Positions 1 through 14,300 of a stretch of 64,000 bases of DNA are shown piece by piece (position 1 is the stretch's first letter; every line of letters starts with the position of its first letter). This DNA comes from Dallia pectoralis (taxonomy: Eukaryota; Chordata; Actinopteri; Esociformes; Umbridae), in the NCBI GenBank assembly GCA_029465975.1, contig CM055742.1, positions 1,973,622 to 2,037,621 of the forward strand, given 5' to 3'. The position numbers were made by a program, and so were the translations under genes. The notes under the pieces were generated by a model that did not search any database, was not told where the DNA came from, and was given only the letters and a program-made list of their open reading frames with translations.

Positions 1-143
1 CCTCTGCAATTCTTGATGTTACAGAGATTAAGACAGAAAAACCAACATCACTGTTACTTCAAAGTCAGACTTACTGAAACTACAAATCTGCCAACACACT
101 TAAATGCGCGCAAAGCTGTGGAGCTAACCAAAACATCACCTTG

Positions 144-1584
144 TCAGCCAGTCCTATGATCTGTTATGACAGATTAACCAACGGTCCTATGATCTGTTAT
201 GACAGATTAACCAACTGTCCTATGATCTGTTATGACAGATTAACCAACTGTCCTATGATCTGTTATGACAGATTAACCAACAGTCCTATGATCTGTTATG
301 ACAGATTAACCAACGTCCTATGATCTGTTATGACAGATTAACCAACTGTCCTATGATCTGTTATGACAGATTAACCAACAGTCCTATGATCTGTTATGAC
401 AGATTAACCAACTGTCCTATGATCTGTTATGACAGATTAACCAACAGTCCTATGATCTGTTATGACAGATTAACCAACGGTCCTATGATCTGTTATGGCA
501 GATTAACCAACGGTCCTATGACCTGTTATGACAGATTAATCAACGGTCCTATGATCTGTTATGACAGATTAACCAACGGTCCTATGATCTGTTATGACAG
601 ATTAATCAACGGTCCTATGATCTGTTATGACAGATTAACCAGCGGTCCTATGATCTGTTATGACAGATTAACCAACAGTCCTATGATCTGTTATGACAGA
701 TTAACCAACAGTCCTATGATCTGTTATGACAGATTATCCAACAGTCCTATGATCTGTTATGACAGATTAACCAACAGTCCTATGATCTGTTATGACAGAT
801 TAACCAACAGTCCTATGATCTGTTATGACAGATTAACCAACAGTCCTATGATCTGTTATGACAGATTAACCAACAGTCCTATGATCTGTTATGACAGATT
901 AACCAGCGGTCCTATGATCTGTTATGACAGATTAACCAACGGTCCTATGATCTGTTATGACAGATTAACCAACGGTCCTATGATCTGTTATGACAGATTA
1001 ACCAACGGTCCTATGATCTGTTATGACAGATTAACCAACGGTCCTATGATCTGTTATGACAGATTAACCAACAGTCCTATGATCTGTTATGACAGATTAA
1101 CCAACTGTCCTATGATCTGTTATGACAGATTATCCAACAGTCCTATGATCTGTTATGACAGATTAACCAACGGTCCTATGATCTGTTATGACAGATTAAC
1201 CAACTGTCCTATGATCTGTTATGACAGATTAACCAACGGTCCTATGATCTGTTATGACAGATTAACCAACGGTCCTATGATCTGTTATGACAGATTAACC
1301 AACGGTCCTATGATCTGTTATGACAGATTAACCAACTGTCCTATGATCTGTTATGACAGATTAACCAACGGTCCTATGATCTGTTATGACAGATTATCCA
1401 ACGGTCCTATGATCTGTTATGACAGATTAACCAACGGTCCTATGATCTGTTATGACAGATTAACCAACAGTCCTATGATCTGTTATGACAGATTAACCAA
1501 CTGTCCTATGATCTGTTATGACAGATTAACCAACGGTCCTATGATCTGTTATGACAGATTAACCAACTGTCCTATGATCTGTTA
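144..1584. repeat. 33-nt minisatellite, about 43 copies
   Basis: Near-identical 33-nt units run head to tail. The core is ATGATCTGTTATGACAGATT, followed by AACCAAC and a variable GG/AG/TG before TCCT. Each unit holds a short inverted repeat (TCTGT, loop TATG, ACAGA). Because 33 is a multiple of three and the unit has no stop in one frame, the array reads as a long 11-residue peptide repeat. That reading is a by-product of the period: there is no unique sequence on either side and the frame breaks at one 32-nt unit near 312-320. It lies about 440 nt upstream of the NLR start codon. Confidence 0.97.
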
Positions 1585-2023
1585 ATTACTTTCTCCTTGA
1601 ACCAAACTACCATTAATTAATTTTGGCATGCTCTGGTGTTACTGAAATGAATAAATACATTTCATGAAATGTTTGTTCTTTCTATTGACCAACTGAAAGA
1701 TCTTAATCAAACTTTCACAAAATCAACAAGATGTTGGTTTCATTTAAGAATTAAACTTACCTTTATTATCTCTGTCGGTGAGTGGTTAGGATGGTTGTGA
1801 ATGGAGTTTGCTATTGATACAGCTGGTGCAGATTAATTAGCGAATACTAGCATTTCCATGGGTTCTGCCGGTGTGAATCTAGTGGCCCGTAATATCCTCA
1901 TATTGAGTAAATACAAGCTATAATTATGTTCTCAATCATTATTTGTCTGTTAAATTCTCACTATATGCTTCTATCTTCTATGTTGAAAGATACCAGTGTT
2001 GGTGCTGAAATACAACCTGTGAC
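1585..2023. other. Intergenic or 5' flank of the NLR gene
   Basis: This is AT-rich unique sequence between the minisatellite and the CARD start codon. I see no coding exon, no convincing TATA box and no repeat. It may contain the NLR promoter and 5' UTR, but nothing in it decides this. Confidence 0.5.
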
Positions 2024-2355
2024 ATGGCTTGTACAAAGCAGTCGGCTTCAGAGTACATAGAAAATGGAAGGACACGTCTTGTTGGAAAGCTCCAGAATGT
2101 GTCCCTTATTGTGGAAAACCTCTTCCAGCGCAATGTTATTCACGAGGAGGAAGTCAGTAAAATCAAGGCAGAAGGTGATCATTTTGATCAAACCAGAAAA
2201 ATACTGGACTTTGTGACGGCCAAAGGAGAAGCTGCATGCTACGAGTTCCTGATGATACTAGACATCACAAAGAAGAGGACTTTAAATGACCCTGATCTAG
2301 ACCAATGGATCAGCTGTTTCCCCTTCAGAGAAGAGATGACAGACTTTGTTGGCAA
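2024..2355 (+). CDS. NLR exon 1: CARD
   Basis: The ATG at 2024 has a fair context (purine at -3, G at +4). It opens a 110-residue exon whose helices read like a caspase-recruitment domain: RLVGKLQNVSLIVENLF, then VIHEEEVSKIKAE, then TRKILDFVTAKGEAAC. The spacing of hydrophobic positions matches CARDs of ICEBERG/caspase-1 type. The exon ends at GGC AA before GTAATC (phase 2). CARDs pair with CARDs of adaptors or caspases. In mammalian NLRP1 the N-terminal domain is a PYD, so an N-terminal CARD here is unusual. Confidence is high for a death fold and good for the CARD subtype. Confidence 0.82.
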
Positions 2356-5300
2356 GTAATCATATAGTATACAGAGTTTTGTAAATAATTGTGCATCCTG
2401 TTTGGTTTTGCCCACCTTGCCAAAGGACACCCTTAATTCAGAGTATCCTACTTTTCTATTTGTTTTCAAATATTTCTCTGCCAAACTTTTTTATATTGTC
2501 TTACAGTTCATTTTACCCTTTTTTAGATTCAAACCCCTGTCAGAGATATCAGACACAGCTAAAGCGAAAAGCACGTGTGATTGTAGAGGACGCTTGGACA
2601 CAAAGCTGTGGTCTCTTACCAGAGTTGCAGAACGGTGAATTTTTCTTACACTCCTCTGGTGTTAAATACAGATTCCTATTCAATTTTCTCTAAATTTAAA
2701 ATAAAGAGCAAAAAATGCAAAAAAACACGTCCTAAAAAGTTAAAGAGCTTTATCCCTGTGGCCAATCAAGAAACCTCCTTGGCTGGCCTGCTTAATACAA
2801 ATGAGAATAATATCCTCTTAGTTGGAAAACCTGGAATTGGAAAGACAACAGTTGCCCATCAAATGTTGAGACTCTGGTCAGAGAAAGATCACAGAGATCT
2901 AGATTACATGTTCTATTTTAATATGCAAGACATTTCACTTGGTACAAATCCCACATGCCTGGAGGATCTTTTGTTTCACATCTACTGTGAGCCTGAACAA
3001 AGTAAAGAAGAAGTTTTACAGGATATTAAAAACTCTGATAATGTTGTTATTACTTTTGACGGAGTAACAGACCTCTCTAACTTGGTTGTTAAGAAACTGC
3101 TTTCACACGATCTAATCCCAGATGCGAAGATTGTGATCACATGCAGACCAGAGGTTCAATCAGAAGTCTTCCTGACAGACTGTACTACAGACTGGTTTCG
3201 AGTTGAGGTCAAAGGTTTCTGTGATGAGTCAATCCGGGCCTATTTAACTAAGATGCTGAGTTCTCATCCTGACTCTTTGATCAGTGTGTTAAACAACCTG
3301 GAGTTATTCAGTCTGTGCCATGTGCCAATGTATGCATTGATGCTGGTTGCCTGCATGTATTCGACCCCAGAGGCTTCTGAGCAGCCATGGACCACCACTA
3401 CGATGTACATCTACATCTTCTGTCACTGCATCCAAAGACACAGTGGCAAACAACTGAAAGATCCACAGTGTCTAGGTGAAAACAGAGAGAATGTATTGTA
3501 TTTAGCTGAAATAGCTTTCAAAGCAACAGAGCAGAAAACAATGAACTTAGCATCACTAAGTCTTAAAGAAGGCAGTGTCCAGTTTGCGTTCTTGGGAGCA
3601 CTTATGGTTAAGGTTGGACCCACAGCATCAGATACTTACTCTGCATTTCTCCACTACACAATGCAGGAGTTCTTTGGTGCCCTTTGGCTCTTACAGAACC
3701 AAGACAAAATCAGTGAGGTTCTAGAGAATTCTCAGACAGAAGAATGGAGACACATAAAGTACTTGGTTCCTTTCCTGTGTGGGCTTCTGAATGTAAAGAA
3801 CATTTGTTTGATAAAGAGTCTAGTTCCAGCTTCACAAATCAAGAGGACATCAGATTGGTTTTTCAAAAAATTGGTGAACGCATTACTTTCACCCAAAACA
3901 AACCAGGATCACGCTGATGGTTGTGCTACTGAGGTTGAGGTGGATCTTAGGTTTTTATGCCAGTGCTTGTATGAATCTCAGTCACCAGAGGCGTGTTTGC
4001 TTCTTCTGGAGAAACTGGACTATTATCTAGACCTGAGTGGAGAACACCTTGACCCTCACCATTGCTGTGCAGTTTCTTATGTGATCAATCAGTCTTTAGA
4101 GAAAAAGGTTGACTTGGACCTGGACAGCTGCACTGTGTCGGACCAAGGACTAAGACTGATACTGGGCGCTCTGAAGAATGTCAGTTCACTTGGGTAATAT
4201 TTTTATATTATATGATACTATAATATTATATTTGAGCAATTGTCCGCCTAAATGGGAGATTTTGGACTGACGTGTTAGACAGCGCTGTGCCGCCACTATC
4301 ACCAAAACACCAAATAAAGGAATGTTTTCTGGTAGAATGGTGTTCCACCCAGAGATTCATAGAATCTATACCAAGGCTCATTAAAGCTGTTCTGGAGGCT
4401 TGTAACCTAACACAATACTGAGTCACTTAAAAAATACCGACATTAAACACTGCTGTGTCATGTGTGTGCTAAATAACATCTAAATGTACTCTTAAGAAAT
4501 GCAAACCCTCCTCTGATTATAGATCTGAGCCCTCATTACTGTGTGAATTCTGGATAACTTTGCTGCAAAGTGAGGTGGAGATGGACTTCACCAGCTTACT
4601 TGGTCTCTGTGGAAATGATTTACACCTTCCAGTCCAGGGTGAAAGTCGAGTGTTTGAGAGAGCAGAAGATGTGATGAAGAAGAGTCTAGAGAGAGTTAAT
4701 CTCTGTCTACACTGGGGTGGGAAGGTTTGTCTTAGTGAAGCTTTCAGCAAAACCATTTTGGAGTGTTTACCAAATATCAACAAACTCAGGTAAGTGTTTC
4801 CATCACCACATTGTAACGATACAACAACATTGACACACATGGCTACAGTATTGTGTCTGCAAAAGAAGCAGCAGTCATTCTCTCTCACTTGACGTTATGT
4901 GCTTCACAGTTTTGCCCGGTTACAAGATCCACGAGGATCCCCTGATAAACTGGAGAAGGAGAAAGAAGTCCTACTATATTTTTGTTTCCAAGCAGCAGTT
5001 TATCCCAGAGAATCGTTCCAGAGAGCTGTGAACCACCTGTTGTCAATGTTCTCAGTGTATCAATCTGAGAGATATGACATCCTGCTGGATCTGTACTCCT
5101 ATGTAAAGGACAAAGGAAATCAAACAGGCAGAAGTGTCCTTTTATCATTGACACCACTTTACCAGCCAGCTCCTGTAGTCTGGTCCATAGACCTCTCAGA
5201 GAGAAAGACCTCCCTCCTCCTAGAAGTCCTGAAACTCCAACCAGAGAAGAAACTAGTAGAGCTTAAAGGCTGGTCAGATGAAGAGAGTGAAGTGAGGTGT

Positions 5301-8300
5301 TTCCTACAGTGTCTGCCCTACATCTCACAGCTCAGGTGAGTCTGAACATGTTTGTTGATAATTATAATGTGATGATAGTGATATGTGTCTGTGGTGAATG
5401 TGTAACCTCAATGTGGACACATTTTAGAAAATGTAATGTCAGATTTGTGTAACAAGACATTGTGAATGGGAATTTCATGTGAAAATGTGAAAACATAATG
5501 TCTGGTAAATATTTGCTTCACATTCAGTATATTTATCTTAATACTTTTAAAGTATGACTGTCCATCCATGTCTTAATTGACTTTTATTGTCCTTGTTACA
5601 GGTTTTGTGCATACGATTCTGATCTTTCAAAACAGGTCAAGTTTCTGGTGGATCTCCTGTCTCAAGCAGCAGTGTGGGAGGAGCAGACAGGAGAGACGAC
5701 ACTGAATCTGGTGTCATCAGTCTGTACTTTCAGCACTTTTCCTTTTCACAAAGAAGGCATTACTAAACAGAGTGATTTTCTGCTGGATCTGTACTCACAT
5801 GTGAAGGACTATGAGACTCAAACAGGCAGGAGTGTCCTTCCAGCATTACAGTCAGTTTACCAGTCAGCCAGTCCTGCAGTCTGGTACATAGATCTCTCAA
5901 AGAGAAAGTCTTCTATCCTCTTGGAAATACTGAAAATACCACCAGAGAAGAAACCAGTAGAGCTGACAGGCTGTTCATATGAAGAGAGTGAAGTGAGGTG
6001 TTTCCTACAGTGTCTGCCCTACATCTCACAGCTCAGGTGAGTCTGAACATGTTGGTTCAAAATAAGAATGTGATGATATTGATAATGGTTTATTGTGTTA
6101 TGTTCAACTTCTAACATTTGTCCATTTTATAAAATGTAATGTCAGATTCCTGTAATAAGACTGTAATAATGGTGAATGTACACATATTTTAAAAACATGT
6201 CCACTTTTTATGTGAAAACATAATATAAGGTGTATATTTGCTTACATACAGTATATTTATCTTTAATTATGACTGTACATCCATGTCATAAAGGACTATG
6301 GCTGACTTTGTTGCAGGTTTGATCCAGATGTGTCTAAACCTTCAGATCAGATCAAGTTCCTGGTGGATCTCCTGTCTCAAGCAGCTGAGTGGGAGGAGCA
6401 GACAGGAGAGACGACACTGAATCTGGTGTCATCAGTCTGTACTTACAGCACTTTTCCTTTTAGTGATGATTATTTTGATGATAATAGGTTCTATCAGAGT
6501 GATTTCCTGCTGGATCTGTACTCACATGTGAAGGACTATGAGACTCAAACAGGCAGGAGTGTCCTTCCAGCATTACAGCCAATTTACCAGTCAGCCAGTT
6601 TTGCGGTCTGGTCTATAGATCTCTCAGAGAGAAAGACCTCCGTCCTCCTAGAAGTGTTGAAACTCCAACCAGAGAAGAAACTAGTAGAGCTGACAGGCTG
6701 GTCAGATGAAGAGAGTGAAGTGAGGTGTTTCCTACAGTGTCTGCCCTACATCTCACAGCTCAGGTGAGTCTGAAAATGTTGGCTGATAATGATAATGTGA
6801 AGATAGTGATAATATTGCTATGTTCAACTCTAATGTTTGTACATTTTATAAAATGTAATATCAGATTCATGTAATACGACATGTTGAATTACTAAAATAC
6901 ACATTGTGTAAGTACAGTTTTTAAAAACATGTTCACTTTTTATTTGAAAACATAAGATATGGTGTATATTTGCTTTACATACAGTATATTTATCTTTAAG
7001 TATGACTGTCCATCCATGTTTAAACTGACTTCACTGTTCTTGTTGCAGTTTCTGTCCAGGTGTGTCTGAACTCTCAGATCAGATCAAGCTTTCTTTAGTA
7101 CCACACTAAATATCCATTACAATGTTTTGAAAAAGAACATGTGGTCAAATGGCACAAATTAAGTGAAAAAAATGTTTAGAAATATAATCACATCATTTAA
7201 CCTAACGTAATGTGATCAAGAGGATTCCTCACATATTGATATATTTCTTTAAATTGTTTTCTTAGTTTTTCTGCACAGCCGGAATCAATTGGATCTGTTG
7301 AAGTGAAAAGACAGAAGACATTTCTACTGAATCTGTGTCTGCAAGCTGCTCTACGTGAGAGAGAGAGAACCTACAAACAACCATAGAGAAAGTGTTGTCA
7401 TTAACCAATACATATTACAATGAGAAACTGGATTTCCTGCTGGATCTGTACTCACATGTGAAGGACTATGAGACTCAAACAGGCAGGAGTGTCCTTCCAG
7501 CATTACAGCCAGTTTACCAGTCAGCTCCTGCAGTCTGGTCCATAGATCTCTCAAAGAGAAAGACCTCTGTTCTCCTAGAAGTGTTGAAACTCCAACCAGA
7601 GAAGAAACCAGTAGAGCTGACAGGCTGGTCAGATAAAGAGAGTGAAGTGAGGTGTTTCCTACAGTGTCTGCCCTACATCTCACAGCTCAGGTGAGTCTGA
7701 ACATGTTTGTTGATAATGATAATGTGAAGATAGTGATAATATTGTTATGTTCAACTATAATGTTTGTACATTTTATGAAATGTAATATCAGATTCATGTA
7801 ATACGACATGTTGAATTACTAAAATACACATTGTGTAAGTACAGTTTTTAAAAACCTGCTCGCTTTTTATGGGAAAACATAATATAAGGTGTATATTTGC
7901 TTTACATACAGTATATTTATCTTTAATTATGACTGTACATCCATGTTTAAACTGACTTCACTGTTCTTGTTGCAGTTTCTGTCCAGGTGTGTCTGAACTC
8001 TCAGATCAGATCAAGTTTTCTTTAGTAGCAAGCAAGCAAGTTTATTTATATATCACAATTCGTACATAGAAGCAATTCAATGTGCTTTTCAGAGGAAAAT
8101 AATAATAAATAAATAAAATACATGCATTTTATAACAATCTGTAATGCTGAAGTGACGGCATTTGCAACCTAAGGCTCCGCTGTGGGAGAACGCTGGGCAG
8201 AGCCATCTACAAAATTACCACCAGGGTCGCTACATTACCCCCACCAAAGTCCCTCACGGAGACACGCCTCTCCGATGGCCCTCTGCCAATCCCACACCAA

Positions 8301-11300
8301 TGTAGCGTCCGGCGGGGGGAATTGAACCAGTGCCCTACTTATTTATTCAAAAGGTCTTTAGAACCTTTCCAGGTCTTTAGAACCTGGCCAAGAAGTCTTT
8401 CTCTAGAACATCTAGGTCTTTTTGAGCTCACAGGTATTCCGAACCTGGCCTGTAAGTCTTTAGAACCTCCAGGTCTTTAAAACGGCTCCGCTGGCCAAAG
8501 GTCCTTTTCAGATCTTTTATGTATTCATTACAGGTTCTCATTTATGCCATGCATCAGAATAAAAACAAATAAAAGCATAAAAATATAATTAAAATGCACT
8601 TAACAGTGTGATAAAGTTTAAGTGCTCAGTCATATGCTTGCGAAAAGAGATTTTTTTTTAGCCTGGCTTTAAAAATGGATACATTTTGGGAACGTCTAAG
8701 ATCTTGTGGTAATTTATTCCAGTTGCATGCAGCGTAACTGCTGAATGCAGCTTCACCATGTTTAGTTTTGACTCTGGGCTCCACTAGCTGTCCTGAGTTC
8801 AGTGATCTGAGTGCCCTGCTTGGTTTATAATCCTCAAACATATCAGAAATGTATTCAGGTCCCAGTCCGTTCAGAGATTTATAGACTACTAGCAAAACGT
8901 AACTTTAAAATCTATTCTGTAACTAATTGGAAGCCAGTGCAAAGATTTAATAACCGGCGTGATTGTGTTCTGTTCTCTTAGTTTTTGTTAACATTCTAGC
9001 AGCAGCATTCTGAATGAGCTGCAGCTGTTTTACAGTCTTTTTGGGAAGTCCAGTTAAGAGCCCATTACAGTAGTCAACCCTACTGGAGATAAATGCATGG
9101 ATAAGCTTCTCTTGGTCTTTTTTCGACACCAGATCCTTGATTCTGGCTATATTTTTAAGATGATAGAACGCTGTTTTGGTGACCGTTTTGATATGACTGG
9201 TGAACGTAAGATCTGAGTCTATCATTACACCTAGATTACGCACTTGGTCCCTGGTTTTTAGGGCTCGAGAATCAAGTTCTTTCCTAATATTAGTTATTTT
9301 ATTTTTGTTGCCAAACAAAATAATCTCTGTTTTATTTTGGTTTAATTGTAGACAATTTTGGTTCATCCAGTCATTGATGTGCTCTATACATTGATACAGT
9401 GAGTCAATAGAGCTGCAGTCAGATGGTTCGAGGCCATATATATTTGAGTATCATCTGCTTAACTATGGTAGTTAATGTTGTTGTTCTGTAAAACTTTGCC
9501 CAGAGGTAGCATATAGAGATTGAACAGAAGTGGTCCGAGAATTGATCCCTGGGGAATTCCACATGTCATAGCCACCTTATTAGATTCATGATTGCCTATG
9601 GTGACAAAGTAACTCCGCCCATCTAAATAAGACCTGAACCAATTAAGGACTGTCCCGGAGAGTCCTACCCAATTTTCCAGCCTGTCCAGAAGTGTTATAT
9701 GATCTACTGTGTCAAATGCAGCACTGAGATCTAATAGAACCAAAACTGTCATTTTACCCGAGTCAGTGTTCAGTCGTATATCATTTAAAACTTTTATCAG
9801 AGCCGTTTCAGTACTATGGTGAGGTCGGAAGCCTGATTGGAATTTGTCTAAGAGACCGTTTGAGTTCACAAATTTGCTGAGTTGATTGAAGACCACCTTC
9901 TCAATAATTTTGGCTATAAAAGGTAGATTTGAGACTGGTCTATAGTTGTTCAAAATAGTTGCATCCTGTGTTCTCTTTTTAATAGCGGTTTAATGGCAGC
10001 TGTTTTTAGTGACGTTGGGAAAATCCCTAATTGTAAAGAGCTATTAACTATTTGCTGCAGATCTATTGTTATGGAGTTAAAAATATTTTTTAAAAAGTCT
10101 GTTGGTAGTGTATCAAGACAACATGTGGAAGCTTTAAGTCCAACTGTTTCTTCTAGGATTTTTGGGTCAATTCTATCAAATTGTGACATAACAGACAAGT
10201 TATTTCTTGGTGGTTTTAGTGGCAATACAGGGTCATTGTTTGACTGTGTGGTTTTGATGGTCTGCCTAATGCTTTGTTTTTTTCACTGAAAAAAATAGCA
10301 AATTCATTACATTTTGCACTAGACAAAAGTTCAGGTGCTATATGCTTTGGGGGGTTGGTGAGTTTGTCGACCATTGCAAACAGAGTGCGGGTATTGTTGA
10401 TATTCTTGTTGATCATTCCTGATAAATGTTGCTGTCTAGCCCTGCGTAATTCAATGCTGAATTTACAAATGTTTAGTTTGTAGATGTCATAGTGGATTTG
10501 AAGCTTAGTTTTTCTCCACTTACGTTCAGCTTTTCTACATTCTCTTTTAAGGGTGTTAACCATTATGGTGCTTCTCCATGGAGGTTTCTGTTTTCTTTGA
10601 GTTCTCTTTTCCCCTAACGGGTGCGACACGATTCATGACATTCAATATATTTTCATTAAACTTATCCAGGAGTTTGTCAACTGACTCTGCACTTATTGTT
10701 GGTGAAACAGCTGTAGCGTCCATAAATTGAGCATTGGTTCTCTCATTAATGTACCTTTTTTAACAGAAACTGAGTTTACTTGAACATCTGGGGTAATCAA
10801 TGCTTCAAAAAATACACAAATGATCAGACAGGACCAAGTTTTTAACCATGACAGAGGAAAGAGCGAGACCTCTAGAAATAACCAGATCTAGAGTGTGGCC
10901 TCGGGTGTGAGTACGCTCTTTCACATGTTGAGTGAGGTCAAAGGTGTCAAGTAGAGCAAAAAGTTCTTTGGCATTATTGTCAGTATCATTATCTATGTGG
11001 ATGTTAAAGTCCCCTGTTACAATAAAGAAGATGTAATCAACAGATATAACAGAGAGTAGTTCAGCAAAGTCATCAATAAATGCTGCAGAGTATCTCGGAG
11101 GTCTGTAAATGGTTAAAAACAACATTTTGGGAGCACCCTTCAATGTAAAACAAAGGTATTCAAAGGTAGTATAGTTTCCAAGAGCAATTTCTTTGCACTG
11201 GAATGTATCTTTGAATAGCGCAGCAACGCCACCTCCTTTCTTACCATTTCGACATGTATTCATATAACCAAAATTATCAGGTGCTGTCTCGTTAAGCACA

Positions 11301-14300
11301 GTAGCACTACTGACCTCATTTAACCAGATTTCCGTGAGAAACATAAAATGTAAGTTGAAACAAAAGGGAACTGGAGCGCTGCTGTAATCCCTTGTATCCT
11401 CCGGTGCTCCTGAAAGGGTAAATAATTTGAAACTAATAGGAAAAAATCCAAGTCAAGGCACCCAGTGGATACAAAAGGTAGTGAACAAAATCTTTATTGA
11501 AGGGCTAAAACATATAAAAAACACCAAAGCGTATCGGCCCACTGGCCTTCATCAGGGTGTTAAACAAACAGGAGCAATGTTTTGAAAAATAAATTGTGAT
11601 CAAATGGCACAAATTAAGTGAAAAAAATGTTTAGACATATAATCACATCATTTAACCTAACGTAATGTGATCAAACAGATTCCTCTCACATATTCATATA
11701 TTATTTTAAATTGTTTCCTTAGTTTTTCTGCTCACCCGGACTCAATTGGATCTGTTGAAGTGAAGAGACAGAAGATATTTCTACTGAATCTGTGTCTGCA
11801 AGCTGCTCTAGATGACAGAGAGAACCTACAAACAATCATAGAGAAAGTGTTGTCATTGTCCAATAAATATTACAATGAGGAACTGGATTTCCTGCTGGAT
11901 CTGTACTCGCATGTGAAGGACTATGAGACTCAAACAGGCAGGAGTGTCCTTCCAGCATTACAGCCAGTTTATCAGTCAGCTCCTGCAGTCTGGTCCATAG
12001 ACCTCTCAGAGAGAAAGACCTCTGTTCTCCTAGAAGTGTTGAAATTCCAACCAGAGAAGAAACCAGTAGAGCTGATTGGCTGGTCAGATGAAGAGAGTGA
12101 AGTGAGGTGTTTCCTACAGTGTCTGCCCTACATCTCACAACTCAGGTCGGTTGGTCAGTAGAGATAAATAGTTGTTCTTGTATTTTCACAAATAGGGAAG
12201 GTACTTGTTTTTTGTACCAGTCTTAAGCTGCCACTGTGTAGAATCCTAACTAAATTAGACAACTTTTTTCTCCTACACTTACAGTACAGAATGGGGTTTC
12301 ATTGGGAAGGAGCATGTTTCTGCATATTTCTGCATGTTTATGCATATTTATGCATGTTTCAGCACATTTATGCATGTTTCTGCACATTTATGCATGTTTC
12401 TGCACATTTCTGTATGTTTCTGCATGTTTTAGCATGTTTCAGGTAAACACTGCATGTTTAAAGTAGCTACATGTCAATGCAAGATGATAGATAATGATCC
12501 GACAAGAAGTTTCAATAGAAAGCATTTAATTCAGTACCTTTTTTGGAAAATAATTTTCTTCTTTCTTCTGATCATTTTTGCCACAAGTTTAGTGAACAAC
12601 TGCTTTAATTAGTGGTTTGCATGTTACTGTAATAACAATGTGAGTGAATGATGGGAATTTTGAAATATTTGCCGTTCTGAAATGCATCAGTTTAGATGTA
12701 TTTATTTTTTTAGATTTCAACATGGTAAATCCATCAATATTTCACACAAAAGAGTAAGTAGCATTACACACGTGTTTTTTTAATTTGTCAAATTCCATCC
12801 CCAGCTGTGATGACCAGTTCTTCCTATGTCTGTGTGAGCCACTCTCTATGGGCTCAGAATGGGAAACCCAGCTGTGTGCCGTTCTTCTCCATGCTGTAGA
12901 CCACACGGTCGTATTATCAGGGTGGTTACCCAGTGTTACCTGCAGGAGAGTTGGTGCAGTACTTAGCAAATCTGCATCTGGAGAAAAACTCAACGTCACT
13001 TTGATTCCAGAGAAGATGTCTTTCCATGGAGCTACACAACTCTTCCAACAAGTGAAAAAGCTTCACAAGCTTAGGTATTGATCAAACGTGAAGCCAATTT
13101 GGTTCATTCAGTCTGTGATTTGCACAATAAGTTACAATTCACCATTTGCCTTTTCCTTTCCAGGTTAAATGAAATGGCAGTCTTAAAACTGTCTAGGACA
13201 GCAAGATTTAGTTCTTGCTGCCATCCAACGATTATTGAGGAGATGATGCTTGATCTTTCTATTCCAGCTGCACCAGGAGTGTTGCATAGAGTGATCAGTA
13301 GCTTAGCTTCACTACTCAGATTTTGGCCAGTAAAGTGCTTAGATTTAACAGACTGCCCAATTGACGGCTATCTTCTAACTGCCTTGTTATGTCACCAGGG
13401 TCACTGGTCACCAGGGTCAACTTTTAGGCAAGTTTGTTAACTTTGATTTTGTACAAATTTTAATCCAGCCTTTCAGACTGATAGTATAGATAAATACATG
13501 TTTTTACAACTGTTGGAAATGCACATGTGTAATATGTTACTGTGTCCATCAATGACAGACTAAATAGGGAATCTCTGCGGCAGTTGGCTGATGTGGTTAA
13601 TGACGCCCAGGACCAGGAACTGACCCAGTGCTTCCTGGAGAAGTGTGGTCATGACCTGTCTTACTGTACTCTGAAGTGGGAGGTGCTTCAGTACCTGTCG
13701 CAAAGCACCACACAACCAATCACAGTGAACCTCCGGAAAAGCCAATTCCAACCAGGCGACATCATACATCTTCTGCCAAGCTTGAAAAATATTCACTTTA
13801 AAAGGTTTTTTGACACAATATGCTGATTGTTGGTTAAAATGTTCTGGAGTCCAACTCCATATTGGTTCATTCTCAGGCTCTAACCCCTGTCTCTAAGGCT
13901 GACTCATTTGCAAGTTACACGATTCACATTTTACAAGTGTGAAATAGGACCAATATTAGCACCCGCTATCTCATCTCATCTCATCTCATCTTCAACCGCT
14001 TATCCGGGGTCGGGTCGCGGGGGTAGCAGCTCTAGCAGGGGACCCCAAACTTCCCTTTCCCGGGCAACATTAGCCAGCTCTGACTGGGGAATCCCGAGGC
14101 GTTCCCAGGCCAGTGTGGAGATATAATCTCTCCACCTAGTCCTGGGTGTTCCCCGAGGTCTCCTCCCAGCTGGACGTGCCTGGAACACCTCTCTAGGGAG
14201 GCGCCCAGGTGGCATTCTTACAAGATGCCCGAACCACCTCAACTGGCTCCTTTCTATGCAAAGGAGCAGCGGCTCTACTCCGAGTTCCTCTCGGATGACT

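Noticed and set aside
144..1584. CRISPR-like array
   Set aside because: Units are contiguous with no variable spacers, and the genome is eukaryotic.
141..1585. Long open frames of an 11-residue MICYDRLTN repeat
   Set aside because: Pure translation of a 33-nt minisatellite. There is no unique sequence, and the frame is broken by a 32-nt unit.
2635..2671. A 37-nt intron joining linker to NACHT in phase
   Set aside because: Too short for vertebrate splicing. A one-base difference in the T run explains the phases more simply.
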